Counted from the first letter of the stretch, positions 8,699 through 17,360 are shown. The stretch is DNA of 64,000 nucleotides from an uncultured Serinicoccus sp. (GCF_947500995.1 NZ_CANMUA010000009.1:124001-188000); one strand, 5' to 3'. Notes: generated from the sequence alone by a model not told the origin. Program-made: numbers and translations.

Positions 8699-10107
8699 TG
8701 GACGGTCCGGACCAGCTCGCGGTAGCGCCCGACGACATCGTCGGCGCGCTCCGAGGGCCGGGCCTCCAGCCGGGCGGACGTGGGGACCGGCCAGTCCGGC
8801 AGCTTTTCGCCCCGCAGCGTCCAGGCCGCCTGCCGGGCGGCGCCGAGGGCGACGTACTCGCCCGCCGCCGGGACGACGACCGGCACCCCCAGGAGGTCGG
8901 CAGCGATCTCCCGGACCGCCCGGGAGGCGACCGCGCCGCCGATGAGGTGGATGCGCTCGACGGTCACGCCCTCCCGCGCCAGCGAGTCGACGCCGGCGCC
9001 CACGCCGAGGATCATGCCCTCGACCATGGCACGGGCCAGGTTCGCCGGCGTGAGGTTGTCGCGGGTGAGGCCGGACAGGGTGCCCGTCGCGTCCGGCAGG
9101 TTCGGTGTCCGCTCCCCGTCGAGGTAGGGCAGCAGCGTGAGACCACCGGCGCCCAGCTCCGCCTGCAGGGCGAGGTCCTCCAGACCCGCCAGATCGGTCC
9201 CGAGGGCCTGCGCCCCCGCGGTGAGCACCCGGGCGGCGTTGAGGGTGCACACGAGGGGCAGGAAGGTGCCGGTGGCGTCGGCGTAGGACGCCACCTCCCC
9301 GGTCGCGTCGTGGCTGGGGGAGTCGTGCCGCGCGAAGGCGGTGCCGCTCGTGCCCAGCGACATGACGACGTCGCCGGGCCGGAGCCCGAGACCGAGGGCC
9401 GCCGCCGCGTTGTCACCCGTGCCCGGCCCCAGGACCATGCCGGAGGCGGTGCGGCCCGCCTCCTCGTGCGGTCCGAGGACCTCCGGCAGCTCCAGGTCCC
9501 GGTCGACCGCCAGCCGCAGCAGGTCCCGGTCGTAGTCGCCCGTGGCGGCGTCGAAGTACCCGGTGCCGGAGGCGTCCCCCCGGTCGGTCGACCAGCCGCT
9601 CGCGGAGCCGCCGTGGTGGCGCAGGATCTGCCCGGTGAGCCAGTCGTGCGGGAGCACGCACGTGCGGGCCCGGGCGAACACCTCGGGCTCCTGCCGGGCG
9701 CTCCAGCGCAGCTTGGCGACGGTGATGGCCGCGAGCGGGACGACGCCCACCCGGTCGGCCCACGCCTGGGCGCCGCCGAGCTCCTCGACGAGCTCCCTGG
9801 CGGCCTGCGCCGAGCGGGTGTCGTTCCACAGCAGCGCGGGGCGCACGACGGCGTCGTCCTCGTCGAGGAGCACCATGCCGTGCTGCTGACCCCCGACCGA
9901 CAGGGCCGCCACGTCCTCCAGGAGACCGCCGGCGGTGGCCTCCTCGAAGGCGTCCCACCAGTGCTGCGGGTCGACCTCCGTGCCGGAGGGGTGCGTGCCA
10001 CGCCCCTCGCGGACGACCTCCCCGGTGTCGGCGTCGCAGACGACGACCTTGCAGGACTGCGTCGAGGTGTCGACGCCGGCGACGAGGGTGCGGTCAGCTC
10101 CAGTCAT
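8692..10107 (-). CDS. xylB: Xylulokinase (FGGY family)
   Basis: FGGY kinases phosphorylate C5 sugars; this one most resembles D-xylulokinase, feeding xylulose 5-phosphate into the pentose phosphate pathway. The 471-residue protein starts with the phosphate-1 motif GVDTSTQSCKVVV. It has a QQHGMVLLDEDD segment near 80 and the phosphate-2/adenosine region PGTGDNAAAALGLG with SLGTSGTAF. The ATG at 10107 is used because it follows GGAGGACC and begins directly before the conserved N-terminal strand. It overlaps the end of the upstream polyol dehydrogenase by 14 bases, so the two are probably coupled. It is the last gene of the reverse-strand polyol operon. Confidence 0.9.
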   Translation of the reverse strand: MTGADRTLVAGVDTSTQSCKVVVCDADTGEVVREGRGTHPSGTEVDPQHWWDAFEEATAGGLLEDVAALSVGGQQHGMVLLDEDDAVVRPALLWNDTRSAQAARELVEELGGAQAWADRVGVVPLAAITVAKLRWSARQEPEVFARARTCVLPHDWLTGQILRHHGGSASGWSTDRGDASGTGYFDAATGDYDRDLLRLAVDRDLELPEVLGPHEEAGRTASGMVLGPGTGDNAAAALGLGLRPGDVVMSLGTSGTAFARHDSPSHDATGEVASYADATGTFLPLVCTLNAARVLTAGAQALGTDLAGLEDLALQAELGAGGLTLLPYLDGERTPNLPDATGTLSGLTRDNLTPANLARAMVEGMILGVGAGVDSLAREGVTVERIHLIGGAVASRAVREIAADLLGVPVVVPAAGEYVALGAARQAAWTLRGEKLPDWPVPTSARLEARPSERADDVVGRYRELVRTVHG

Positions 10108-11590
10108 GGTCCTCCAGGGTGGTGCGTGCACCCACCTCGTGCAACCGCTGGAGGAAGTGGCGGTAGGCGGCGGCGAACCGCTCGTCGTGACGCAGGTCGC
10201 CGAAGAAGGTCTCGTCCTCGAGGAACGCCAGCGGTTCCTCGTCCTGCCGTGCCGCCGCGGCCATGACCCGGTCCCGGTGGCGGTCCACGACCTCGATCGG
10301 CTCCCCCTGCTCGTCCACGCCCTCGGCATACCTCGCCCAGGAGGCGACGACGAGGGCCGACCTGTCGATGGAGCCGTCGTGCTCCAGGTTGTGCCGGATG
10401 ACCGGCACCAGCCACTTCGGTATGCGGTCGCTGCTCTCGGCGCAGAGGCGGGCGAGGGTGTCGCGCACCTCGGGGTTGGCGAAGCGGTCGACCAGCGTGC
10501 GCCGGTAGTCGGCGAGGTCGACGTCCGGCACCTCCGGGAGGGTGGGGGACCCCTCGTGCTCCATGTAGCCGAGCAGGAACTCCTCGAAGAGCGGGTCCTG
10601 GGCGACCTCGTGGGCGTAGCGGTACCCCGCGAGATAGCCGAGGTAGCACAGCGCCTGGTGGCTGGCGTTGAGCAGCCGCAGCTTCATGAGCTCGTAGGGG
10701 ACCACGTCGTCGACCACCTGCACCCCGACCTCCTCGAAGGCCGGCCGGCCGGTGGGGAAGTGGTCCTCGAGCACCCACTGGGTGAACGGCTCGCAGACGA
10801 CCGGCCAGGCGTCCTCGATCCCGAACCGCTCGGCGAGGGCGTCGATGTCCTCCTGGCTGGTGACCGGGGTGATCCGGTCGACCATCGAGTTGGGGAAGGA
10901 CACCTGCTCGTCGATCCAGTCGGCCAGCCCGTCACCGGTGCGGTGCTCGTCCTGCATCCGCGCGAAGGAGGTGATCATCTGCCCGGCCACGTCCCCGTTG
11001 CCCGGCAGGTTGTCGCAGGACATGACGGTGAACGGCTCCACGCCGGCGTCCCTGCGGCGGCGCAACGCCTCGGTGATGAAGCCGAACGCGCTGCGCGGGT
11101 CCTCCTGCGGGGCCTGGATGTCGGCCTGCAGGGACTCGTCGGTGGGGTCGAACTCACCGGTCACCTGGTTGACGTGGTAGCCGCCCTCGGTGATCGTCAG
11201 GCTGACGATCCGCACGTCCGGGTCGGTCATCCTTGCCAGGACCGCCTCGGGGTCGTCAGGTGCGAAGAGGTAGGCCGACATCGCCCCGACGACCCGCGGC
11301 TCCAGGGCGCCGTCGGGGTGCTTCACCACGAGGGTGTAGAGACAGTCCTGGGCCGCCATGACGTCGCGCATCCGGGCGTCCCCGGGCATGGTGCCGACCC
11401 CGACGACCGACCATCCCTGGTGCTCCTCAGGGGCCTCGTTCATCAACCGGTCGAGGTACATCGCCTCGTGGGCGCGGTGGAAGCCACCGACGCCGAAGTG
11501 CACGATGCCGGGCCGCAGGGCGGACCGGTCGTAGGTCGGGCGTGCCACGTCCTCGGGCAGCCCCGGCAGGGTCTCCTCGCTGAGCTTCAT
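10094..11590 (-). CDS. Mannitol/arabitol dehydrogenase family protein (long-chain polyol dehydrogenase)
   Basis: Polyol-specific long-chain dehydrogenases oxidise mannitol, arabitol or related hexitols and pentitols with NAD. The 498-residue protein has the N-terminal IVHFGVGGFHRAH nucleotide-binding start, SCDNLPGNG near 145 and the catalytic pattern KxxxxNxxH in KLRLLNASH. A following xylulokinase rather than a fructokinase favours D-arabitol (giving D-xylulose) over mannitol, but this is inference. The ATG at 11590 is preferred because GGGAG lies ten bases upstream; an ATG at 11599 is directly against that site. The upstream permease gene ends 17 bases before the start. Confidence 0.88.
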   Translation of the reverse strand: MKLSEETLPGLPEDVARPTYDRSALRPGIVHFGVGGFHRAHEAMYLDRLMNEAPEEHQGWSVVGVGTMPGDARMRDVMAAQDCLYTLVVKHPDGALEPRVVGAMSAYLFAPDDPEAVLARMTDPDVRIVSLTITEGGYHVNQVTGEFDPTDESLQADIQAPQEDPRSAFGFITEALRRRRDAGVEPFTVMSCDNLPGNGDVAGQMITSFARMQDEHRTGDGLADWIDEQVSFPNSMVDRITPVTSQEDIDALAERFGIEDAWPVVCEPFTQWVLEDHFPTGRPAFEEVGVQVVDDVVPYELMKLRLLNASHQALCYLGYLAGYRYAHEVAQDPLFEEFLLGYMEHEGSPTLPEVPDVDLADYRRTLVDRFANPEVRDTLARLCAESSDRIPKWLVPVIRHNLEHDGSIDRSALVVASWARYAEGVDEQGEPIEVVDRHRDRVMAAAARQDEEPLAFLEDETFFGDLRHDERFAAAYRHFLQRLHEVGARTTLEDHDWS

Positions 11591-11607
11591 GGTCGACATT
11601 CTCCCGG

Positions 11608-12507
11608 TCACTTGACGGCGCCCATCGACAGGCCCTGCACCAGCTTGTCCTGCGCCGCGAACCCGGCCGCGAGGACCGGCAGCGAGACGACGAAGGACGC
11701 CGCGCAGACCTTGGCGAGGAAGAGGCCCTGGCTGGTGACGAAGCCGGTGAGGAAGACGGGTGCGGTGCTCGCCACCGTGCTCGTGAGCACCCGGGCCAGC
11801 AGCAGCTCGTTCCAGCTGAAGATGAAGCAGATGAGAGCGGCCGAGGCGATGCCCGGCATGACCACCGGGGCCACGACCTGGCGCAGGGTGGTCAGCAGCC
11901 CGGCGCCGTCGACCTGCGCCGCCTCGAGCATCTCCACGGGCACCTCGGAGAGGAAGGACTGCAGCATCCAGACCGCGATCGGCATGTTCATCGAGGTGTA
12001 GAGGATGATGAGCAGCCAGATGTTGTCCAGCAGGTTGGTGGCCTGGGCGAACAGGTAGATCGGCAGGATGCCGGCCACGATGGGCAGCATCTTGGTGGAG
12101 AGGAAGAAGAAGAGCACGTCGGTCCACTTCTTCACCGGCCGGATCGACAGGGCGTATGCCGCGGGGAAGGCCAGCAGGATGACCAGGATGGTGGACACCA
12201 CGCTCGCGGTCATCGAGTTGAGCAGCGGTGGCCACGGGCCGGCGGCGAAGAACGTCCGGTAGCCCTCGAGGCTGACCGGTGCGAAGAGGACCGGGGGGTT
12301 GCTGGCGGCGTCCGTCTCGGCGCGGAAGGACACCAGGACCATCCAGAGCACGGGGAAGAAGAAGAGGACGCCGACGACCCAGGCGAGGGTGGTGAGCAGC
12401 ATCCCGCGGCGCGGGGGCTTGGTCTGGACGAAGGTGCGTCCGCCCACCGTCTGGGTCGTGGTCGCGGGGGTGGTGCGGTCCCCCCTGGTCGAGGCGGTGG
12501 TGCTCAT
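11608..12507 (-). CDS. ABC sugar/polyol transporter permease, MalG type
   Basis: This is the second membrane subunit of a carbohydrate-uptake ABC transporter (CUT1). At 299 residues it has an N-terminal Thr-rich cytoplasmic tail and about six membrane segments starting with TTLAWVVGVLFFFPVLWMVL. The EAA loop that contacts the ATPase is MLEAAQVDGAGLLTTLRQVV. The start ATG at 12507 overlaps the stop of the preceding permease by four bases. No ATP-binding subunit is encoded in the operon, so a shared MsiK/MsmK-like ATPase probably energises it. Confidence 0.92.
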   Translation of the reverse strand: MSTTASTRGDRTTPATTTQTVGGRTFVQTKPPRRGMLLTTLAWVVGVLFFFPVLWMVLVSFRAETDAASNPPVLFAPVSLEGYRTFFAAGPWPPLLNSMTASVVSTILVILLAFPAAYALSIRPVKKWTDVLFFFLSTKMLPIVAGILPIYLFAQATNLLDNIWLLIILYTSMNMPIAVWMLQSFLSEVPVEMLEAAQVDGAGLLTTLRQVVAPVVMPGIASAALICFIFSWNELLLARVLTSTVASTAPVFLTGFVTSQGLFLAKVCAASFVVSLPVLAAGFAAQDKLVQGLSMGAVK

Positions 12508-13478
12508 CGGCCCTCCTCCTTGAAGATGGCGAAGGCCGTGCGCAGGGCGAACATCGCGACGACGAGGGTGCCGACCACCGTCACGACGCCTGCCGCCGAC
12601 GCCCGGCCGTAGTCCTGGGCGGTGTAGAAGGTCTGGTAGATGAAGTAGGGCAGGTTGGCGGTGCCGGTCGCCCCCGCGGTGATGGTGAAGACGTGGTCGA
12701 AGTTCTGGACCACGTAGATCGTCCCCAGCAGCGTGCTGAGCTCGATGTACTGACGCAGGTGCGGCAGCGTCATGCTGGTGAAGATCCGGAACTCGGACGC
12801 GCCGTCGATCCGCGCGGCCTCCACGACGTCCAGCGGTCGGCTCTGGAGCCCGGCGAGCAGGATGAGCATCATGAACGGCGTCCACTGCCAGACCAGCGCC
12901 GCGACCAGGGCGGGGAGCGGCATCGAGCCGACCCAGTCCGGTTGCGGGGCGTCCTCCCCGAGCACGAGCGTGAGCAGGCCGTTGAACAGTCCGTACTCGG
13001 GGTTGTAGAGGGCGTGCTTCCACAGGAGCGCGGCCGCCACCGGGACCACGAGGAAGGGGGCGATCATCATCGTGCGCACGATGCCCTGGCCCCGGAACTT
13101 GCGGTCCAGGAGCAGGGCGATCGCCAGCCCGAGCACCAGGCTGATGAGCACCGTCGAGACCGTGATGAGGATGGTGACGACGACCGCGGAGCGGGCGTTG
13201 ACGTCGGTGAACACCCGGGCGAAGTTGGAGAAGCCCGCGAACCCGCGCTCGTCGGGGTAGTAGGCGTTCCAGTTCATGAACGAGATGATGATCGTGCCCA
13301 GGAACGGCAGCTGGGTCATGACGATGACGAAGATGAGCGCCGGCAGCAGCGGGATCCGTCGCTGCCAGGAGTCGGACCTGGTCTGACGTCGCCGCGGCGG
13401 TGGGGTCGCGCCGGCCCGACCCTGCTCGGGGTTCGGGCCCGCGGTGCCCCGCTCGGACGTGTCGGTGCTGCTGCTCAT
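12504..13478 (-). CDS. ABC sugar/polyol transporter permease, MalF type
   Basis: This is the first membrane subunit of the CUT1 transporter, 324 residues. A polar N-terminal tail of about 45 residues precedes six hydrophobic segments starting RIPLLPALIFVIVMTQLPFL. The EAA motif is VEAARIDGASEFRIFTSMTL. The start at 13478 overlaps the binding-protein stop (ATGA) and its own stop overlaps the next permease (ATGA), so these three genes form a tightly coupled set. The gene order and the SmoE-like binding protein suggest polyol rather than maltodextrin transport. Confidence 0.92.
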   Translation of the reverse strand: MSSSTDTSERGTAGPNPEQGRAGATPPPRRRQTRSDSWQRRIPLLPALIFVIVMTQLPFLGTIIISFMNWNAYYPDERGFAGFSNFARVFTDVNARSAVVVTILITVSTVLISLVLGLAIALLLDRKFRGQGIVRTMMIAPFLVVPVAAALLWKHALYNPEYGLFNGLLTLVLGEDAPQPDWVGSMPLPALVAALVWQWTPFMMLILLAGLQSRPLDVVEAARIDGASEFRIFTSMTLPHLRQYIELSTLLGTIYVVQNFDHVFTITAGATGTANLPYFIYQTFYTAQDYGRASAAGVVTVVGTLVVAMFALRTAFAIFKEEGR

Positions 13479-14851
13479 TGCTGGGCCGCCCTCTCCTCGT
13501 AGCGCTCCGCGATGTCCTCGGCGACCCGCTGGCCGCGGGAGAGCGCCTCGTCGACGCTCATGCGACCGGCGATGGCCGCGCTGATGTCCTGGCTCACCTG
13601 CGTGCCCAGGTCGGGGAACTCGGGTATGCCGACGAACTGCACCCCGATCGCCGGTCGTGGCTGCACGCCCGGGTTCTCCGGGTCGGCCGACTCGATGGCC
13701 GCCCGGGTGGCCTCCGCGAAGGGGCCCGCCTCGGCGAGGTAGTCCTCGTTGTCGTAGGTCGACGAGCGCTTGCCCGCCGGGACCCGCGACCAGCCGAGCT
13801 CCTCGCCGACCAGCTCCTCGTACTCGGTGCCGGAGGCCCAGGAGACGAACTCCCAGGCGTTGTCCTGCTTCTCGCTGGCGGCCTGGATCGCCCAGGACCA
13901 GGCATACAGCCACCCGGAGCTGTCGGTCTCCATGACCGGTGCCGGGGCGTAGCCGATCTTGCCCTTCACCGGGGACCCGGGGGCCTCCAGCGACCCGGCG
14001 GCCGAGGTCGCGTCGTACCACATGGCCGAGTTGCCCTGCTGCAGGTTGTTGAGGCACTCCACGAAGCCGGAGGCCGGGGCGCCGTTCTGGCCGTGCTCGC
14101 GGACGAGGTCGACGTAGAAGTCGACCGCCTCGGTGAACTCCGGTGCGTCGACCCGAGGCGTCATGTCCTCCTCGAACCAGGTGCCGCCGAAGGTGTTGAC
14201 CACCGTGGTGAGCGGGGCCATGACCTGGCCCCAGCCGGGCTGCCCGCGCAGGCAGATGCCGCTCATGCCGGGCTCCGCGCCGTCCACCTGGGCGGCGATG
14301 TCGGCGACCTCGGGCCAGGTGGGCTGCTCCGGCATCTGCACGCCCTCCGCCTCGAGGACGTCCTGGCGGTACATGAGGAAGGAGGACTCGCCGTAGAACG
14401 GGATGCCGTAGGGCACCTCGTCCACGGAGAGGGAGGTCCGCATCGGCTCCAGGATGTCGTCGTAGGCGAACTCCTCGTCCTGGGCGATGAACTCGTCCAG
14501 CGGCGCCACCCACCCCGCCCTGGCGTAGATCGGGATCTCGAAGTTGGACAGCGAGGCGACGTCGTACTGGCCCGCCTGGCTGGTGAACTCCTGGCTGATC
14601 TTGTCGCGGACGTCGTTCTCCGGCAGCACGGTGAAGTTGACGCTGATCCCCGTCTCCGCGGTGAAGTGCTCCGCGGTGAGGTTCTGCAGGTCGACCATCT
14701 GGGGGTTGTTGACCATGAGGACGTCGATGGAGTCCGGGCCGCCGCCGCCCACGCCACCGCCTCCCCATCCGGCGCAGCCCGTGGCCACGAGGGCCGCGCA
14801 CGTCGAGCTGATGACGACCAGCGCCCTCGCTGGTCCGGGATTCCTGGGCAC
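13475..14851 (-). CDS. Extracellular sugar/polyol-binding lipoprotein of an ABC transporter
   Basis: This 458-residue solute-binding protein (family 1) would capture the substrate outside the membrane for the two permeases downstream. It has a lipoprotein signal peptide ending LVATGC, then an unusual Gly-rich linker (WGGGGVGGGG), and then the mature lobe starting DSIDVLMVNNPQMVDLQNL. Later segments such as GIPFYGESSFLMYRQDVL and WAIQAASEKQDNAWEFVSW are typical of family 1 proteins for sorbitol, mannitol or related polyols. GTG at 14851 is chosen because GAGGAGG lies seven bases upstream. It is the first gene of the operon, divergent from a SorC-type regulator. Confidence 0.9.
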   Translation of the reverse strand: MPRNPGPARALVVISSTCAALVATGCAGWGGGGVGGGGPDSIDVLMVNNPQMVDLQNLTAEHFTAETGISVNFTVLPENDVRDKISQEFTSQAGQYDVASLSNFEIPIYARAGWVAPLDEFIAQDEEFAYDDILEPMRTSLSVDEVPYGIPFYGESSFLMYRQDVLEAEGVQMPEQPTWPEVADIAAQVDGAEPGMSGICLRGQPGWGQVMAPLTTVVNTFGGTWFEEDMTPRVDAPEFTEAVDFYVDLVREHGQNGAPASGFVECLNNLQQGNSAMWYDATSAAGSLEAPGSPVKGKIGYAPAPVMETDSSGWLYAWSWAIQAASEKQDNAWEFVSWASGTEYEELVGEELGWSRVPAGKRSSTYDNEDYLAEAGPFAEATRAAIESADPENPGVQPRPAIGVQFVGIPEFPDLGTQVSQDISAAIAGRMSVDEALSRGQRVAEDIAERYEERAAQQ

Positions 14852-15028
14852 AGGCCGCCTCCTCGTCCATGCTCATCCGAGCACTGGGACGTGCACACAT
14901 GAGTATGATCAGTGAAGCCGTCACCACGGTGCTTGTCAAGGACGTGCGCAGCGCGCGTGCGACCGGGAGAATGGTCCTCCCGACCCGTCCGTCGACCCCT
15001 GGGGTCGCACACCCGCAGGAGGTTCCTC
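14852..15028. promoter_or_regulatory. Divergent promoter region between the polyol operon and its SorC-type regulator
   Basis: On the reverse strand a perfect -35 hexamer TTGACA lies at 14934-14939, without a convincing -10 at the right distance. A tight inverted repeat, CGACCCC-T-GGGGTCG at 14993-15007, sits 22 bases before the regulator start. TGATCA occurs at 14906-14911. These are candidate operators; none is proven. No open gene is visible here. Confidence 0.4.
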
Positions 15029-15970
15029 GTGGCCGTCCGGGAGGAGCATGACCTGGCCCTGGCCGTCGCCGTGGCCCGACGGCACTACGAGCAGCACCAG
15101 GCCAAGACCGACATCGCCGAGGCGCTCGGGATCAGCCGCTTCAAGGTGGCCCGGCTGCTGGACCTGGCGCACGAGGCCGGGGTCGTGCGCATCGAGATCG
15201 TCGAGCCGGACGCGCGGGACGACCGGCTCAGCGAGGACCTGCGCGCGCGCTTCTCGCTCGAGCACGCGCTGGTGGCCCCCGTCTCCTCCACCGCGCCCGA
15301 TGTGCGGGCCGAGCTGGGTCGGGCGGCGGCCGGGCTGCTCGGCCGGATCCTGCGGCCGGACGACGTCCTCGGGCTGCCGTGGAGCCGGGCGGTGCACGAC
15401 ATGGTCTACGCGCTGCAGTCCCTCCCACCGGTCGAGATCGTGCAGCTGAGCGGCGCGCTGGCGGGCATCAGCGAGGACTCCAGCTCGGTGGACCTCGTCC
15501 GCAGGGCGGGGCGCATGGCCGGGGGCGGACGACGGGTGTTCTTCGCGCCGCTCGTGATGCCCGACGCGGCTGCCGCCGAGGCCGTGCGGCGGGACCCGGC
15601 GGTGAGCGGGACGCTCGCGGCCGCCGAGAGGGTGACCGTCGCCGTGGTCGGGGTGGGCGCCTGGGAGCAAGGGCAGTCCACGATCCACGACGCGGTCGAC
15701 GAGGACTGCCGCCGGCGGGTGTCCGACGCCGGGGTCGTCGGGGAGGCCGTGGGTGCCTGCTTCGACGCGCGGGGAGTGCTGGTCCGGACGTGCCTGTCGG
15801 AACGCCTCATCGCCCTCTCGCCGGAGCAGCTGCGCGGCATCGACCGGGTCGTCGCCGTCGCCCACGGGGAGGGCAAGGTCGAGGCCCTGCGCGCCGCGAT
15901 GACCGGCGACCTCATCAACGGCCTGGTCACGACCTACGACACGGCGCAGGCCCTGCTGGGCCGGCCCTGA
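15029..15970 (+). CDS. SorC/DeoR-like sugar-binding transcriptional regulator
   Basis: The 313-residue protein has an N-terminal helix-turn-helix (about 8-50, with KTDIAEALGISRFKVARLL) and a C-terminal SorC-type sugar-phosphate-binding domain. The latter is seen in DVLGLPWSRAVHDMV, ETVQ-like VEIVQLSGAL and the closing RGIDRVVAVAHGEGK. Such regulators bind phosphorylated sugars and control the adjacent sugar operon. GTG at 15029 is preferred because AGGAGG is at 15017-15022; an upstream in-frame ATG at 14912 has no such site and would add an atypical Arg-rich peptide. Its divergent position makes the ABC-dehydrogenase-kinase operon the likely target. Confidence 0.88.
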   Translation: MAVREEHDLALAVAVARRHYEQHQAKTDIAEALGISRFKVARLLDLAHEAGVVRIEIVEPDARDDRLSEDLRARFSLEHALVAPVSSTAPDVRAELGRAAAGLLGRILRPDDVLGLPWSRAVHDMVYALQSLPPVEIVQLSGALAGISEDSSSVDLVRRAGRMAGGGRRVFFAPLVMPDAAAAEAVRRDPAVSGTLAAAERVTVAVVGVGAWEQGQSTIHDAVDEDCRRRVSDAGVVGEAVGACFDARGVLVRTCLSERLIALSPEQLRGIDRVVAVAHGEGKVEALRAAMTGDLINGLVTTYDTAQALLGRP

Positions 15971-15978
15971 GCCCGGTG

Positions 15979-16000
15979 GCGGTCACCCTCCGGTGACCGC
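15979..16000. terminator. Bidirectional hairpin between the regulator and the MFS gene
   Basis: GCGGTCACC at 15979-15987 and GGTGACCGC at 15992-16000 are perfect complements around CTCC. The left arm contains the stop codon of the reverse-strand MFS gene and lies eight bases after the regulator stop. Confidence 0.6.
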
Positions 16001-17140
16001 GTCGCCGGGCCCCTCCATCGCCGCGCCGGCCGGCATGCGCCAGGCCGCGAGAGCGGCCGGGACCGTCAGGACGAGGGCGGCCCCGGCCACCACCGGGGTG
16101 AGCTCGAGCCGCAGGGTGAGGAGCCCGACCGTCGCGAGCGTCACGAGGAAGCCGACCTCGCCGGCGACGCCCGCCACCGAGGTGATGGTGGCGCGGGCGC
16201 GGCTGGTCCGACCGATGGCGTGCTGCAGACGGGCGTCACCGGCCTCGTACAGGCTGCTGGCCGTCGCGTAGCCGAGCCCCAGCGCCCCCGCCCCCAGCCA
16301 CCCAGACCCCGCGGCTCCGAGGGCCAGGAGCACCCCCGCGAGCAGGACCACGCCGGCGTGCCGTCCGCCGGTCAGCAGGGCGACCCGGTCGCTGAGCGCG
16401 GTCCCCAGCGCCTCGAGCAGGACGATGCCCGCCATGACCAGGGCCACCCGCCCCACCGAGGCCCCGTCGTCGGCGAGCAGCAGGGGGAAGTACTCGTCGA
16501 ACCCGACGAGGGTGACGACCGCGGCATACCCCAGCAGGACCCGACGCACGGGACCGGCGGTGCGCGCCTGGGCGACCCCCTCGCGCAGCGTGGACACCCA
16601 GCCGTGCGGGGTGGGGCCCGTGAGGCCCGGGTCGGGCGCGGGGTCGACCGACCGCGGTGACGTCTCGTGCACCGGGGCGCTGCGCCCCGGGGGAGCGGGT
16701 GTGCCGCCGCGCGCCGGGGGCAGCAGCAGGGTCACCCCGACGTGCAGCACCGCCACGCCGAGGCTGGCCGCGCCCACGAGGGCGTAGCCGCCCGCCAGGT
16801 GCAGGGGTGCGGCCGCCGCGATAGCCCCGGCCATGGCCACGAGGGCGATGCTCTCCGCGCGCGCCTTGACGCGGGCGTACCGGTTGCTCTCCCCGCGGGC
16901 CGAGAGCTGCTCGAAGAGGTAGGCCTCCCAGGTCCCCGAGTGCAGGGCGTCCGAGCACGACCACAGGACGAACCCGAGCAGGAAGCCCCAGAAGCCCGGC
17001 CACACCATCCAGGTGGCGAAGGCCGCGACGTAGACGACGCCGGAGACGACGAGCAGCCGGCGCCGGTCGAGCAGGTCGGCCCACGCGCCGGAGGGGATCT
17101 CCAGCACGAAGGCGCTCAGCGACCAGACCGCCAGCAGCAC
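15983..17140 (-). CDS. MFS transporter, N-terminus cut off by an in-frame TGA (possible pseudogene)
   Basis: The 385-codon frame encodes a major facilitator protein: FVLEIPSGAWADLLDRRRLL is the loop 2-3 motif, followed by about eleven hydrophobic segments. The only usable start in the open frame is GTG at 17140, which omits the first membrane helix. The reading frame continues upstream with clearly coding sequence (see 17141-17290) but is interrupted by TGA at 17255-17257. Either the gene is inactivated, or it uses a non-standard start, or there is a base error. The substrate is unknown. It ends in a hairpin shared with the convergent SorC-type regulator. Confidence 0.6.
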   Translation of the reverse strand: MLLAVWSLSAFVLEIPSGAWADLLDRRRLLVVSGVVYVAAFATWMVWPGFWGFLLGFVLWSCSDALHSGTWEAYLFEQLSARGESNRYARVKARAESIALVAMAGAIAAAAPLHLAGGYALVGAASLGVAVLHVGVTLLLPPARGGTPAPPGRSAPVHETSPRSVDPAPDPGLTGPTPHGWVSTLREGVAQARTAGPVRRVLLGYAAVVTLVGFDEYFPLLLADDGASVGRVALVMAGIVLLEALGTALSDRVALLTGGRHAGVVLLAGVLLALGAAGSGWLGAGALGLGYATASSLYEAGDARLQHAIGRTSRARATITSVAGVAGEVGFLVTLATVGLLTLRLELTPVVAGAALVLTVPAALAAWRMPAGAAMEGPGDAVTGG

Positions 17141-17290
17141 CGAGATCTGCGCGGTGCTGAGGCCGCGGTCGGCGAAGAGCAGGGCGTAGACGCCGAAGAG
17201 CGGGATCGCCTCGTGCGTGGCACGGTAGGCGACCGCCAGCCCGGAGATCGAGGCTCAACCCTCGCCGGACGGGAACCGGGGGTGCGTCAT
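17141..17290 (-). other. Upstream part of the interrupted MFS gene with an in-frame TGA
   Basis: In the same frame as the MFS gene, ATG at 17290 (preceded by GAGGAG, though only one base away) reads MTHPRFPSGEG and then meets TGA at 17255-17257. After it the frame continues ASISGLAVAYRATHEAI and PLFGVYALLFADRGLSTAQI, which is a typical MFS first helix joined to loop 1. No ATG, GTG or TTG lies between the TGA and 17140. A single C-to-T or G-to-A change would create this TGA from CGA or TGG. Confidence 0.6.
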
Positions 17291-17310
17291 GCTCCTCACC
17301 CTAGCGGCGG

Positions 17311-17339
17311 TCCGGGCAGCGCGGGGGGTGCTGCCCGGA
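17311..17339 (-). terminator. Hairpin after serA
   Basis: TCCGGGCAGC at 17311-17320 and GCTGCCCGGA at 17330-17339 are perfect 10-base complements around a nine-base G-rich loop. It lies 21 bases downstream of the serA stop. Confidence 0.6.
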
Positions 17340-17360
17340 TCGTGTCCGCCCGGCGGCGCG

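Noticed and set aside
14912-15028. A 39-residue N-terminal extension of the SorC-type regulator
   Set aside because: The AGGAGG at 15017-15022 fits the GTG at 15029, and the extension is Arg/Pro-rich sequence that overlaps the promoter region.
16236-17258. An alternative reverse-strand frame over the MFS gene
   Set aside because: It is Arg/Gly-rich with no membrane helices; the MFS frame carries the family motifs.
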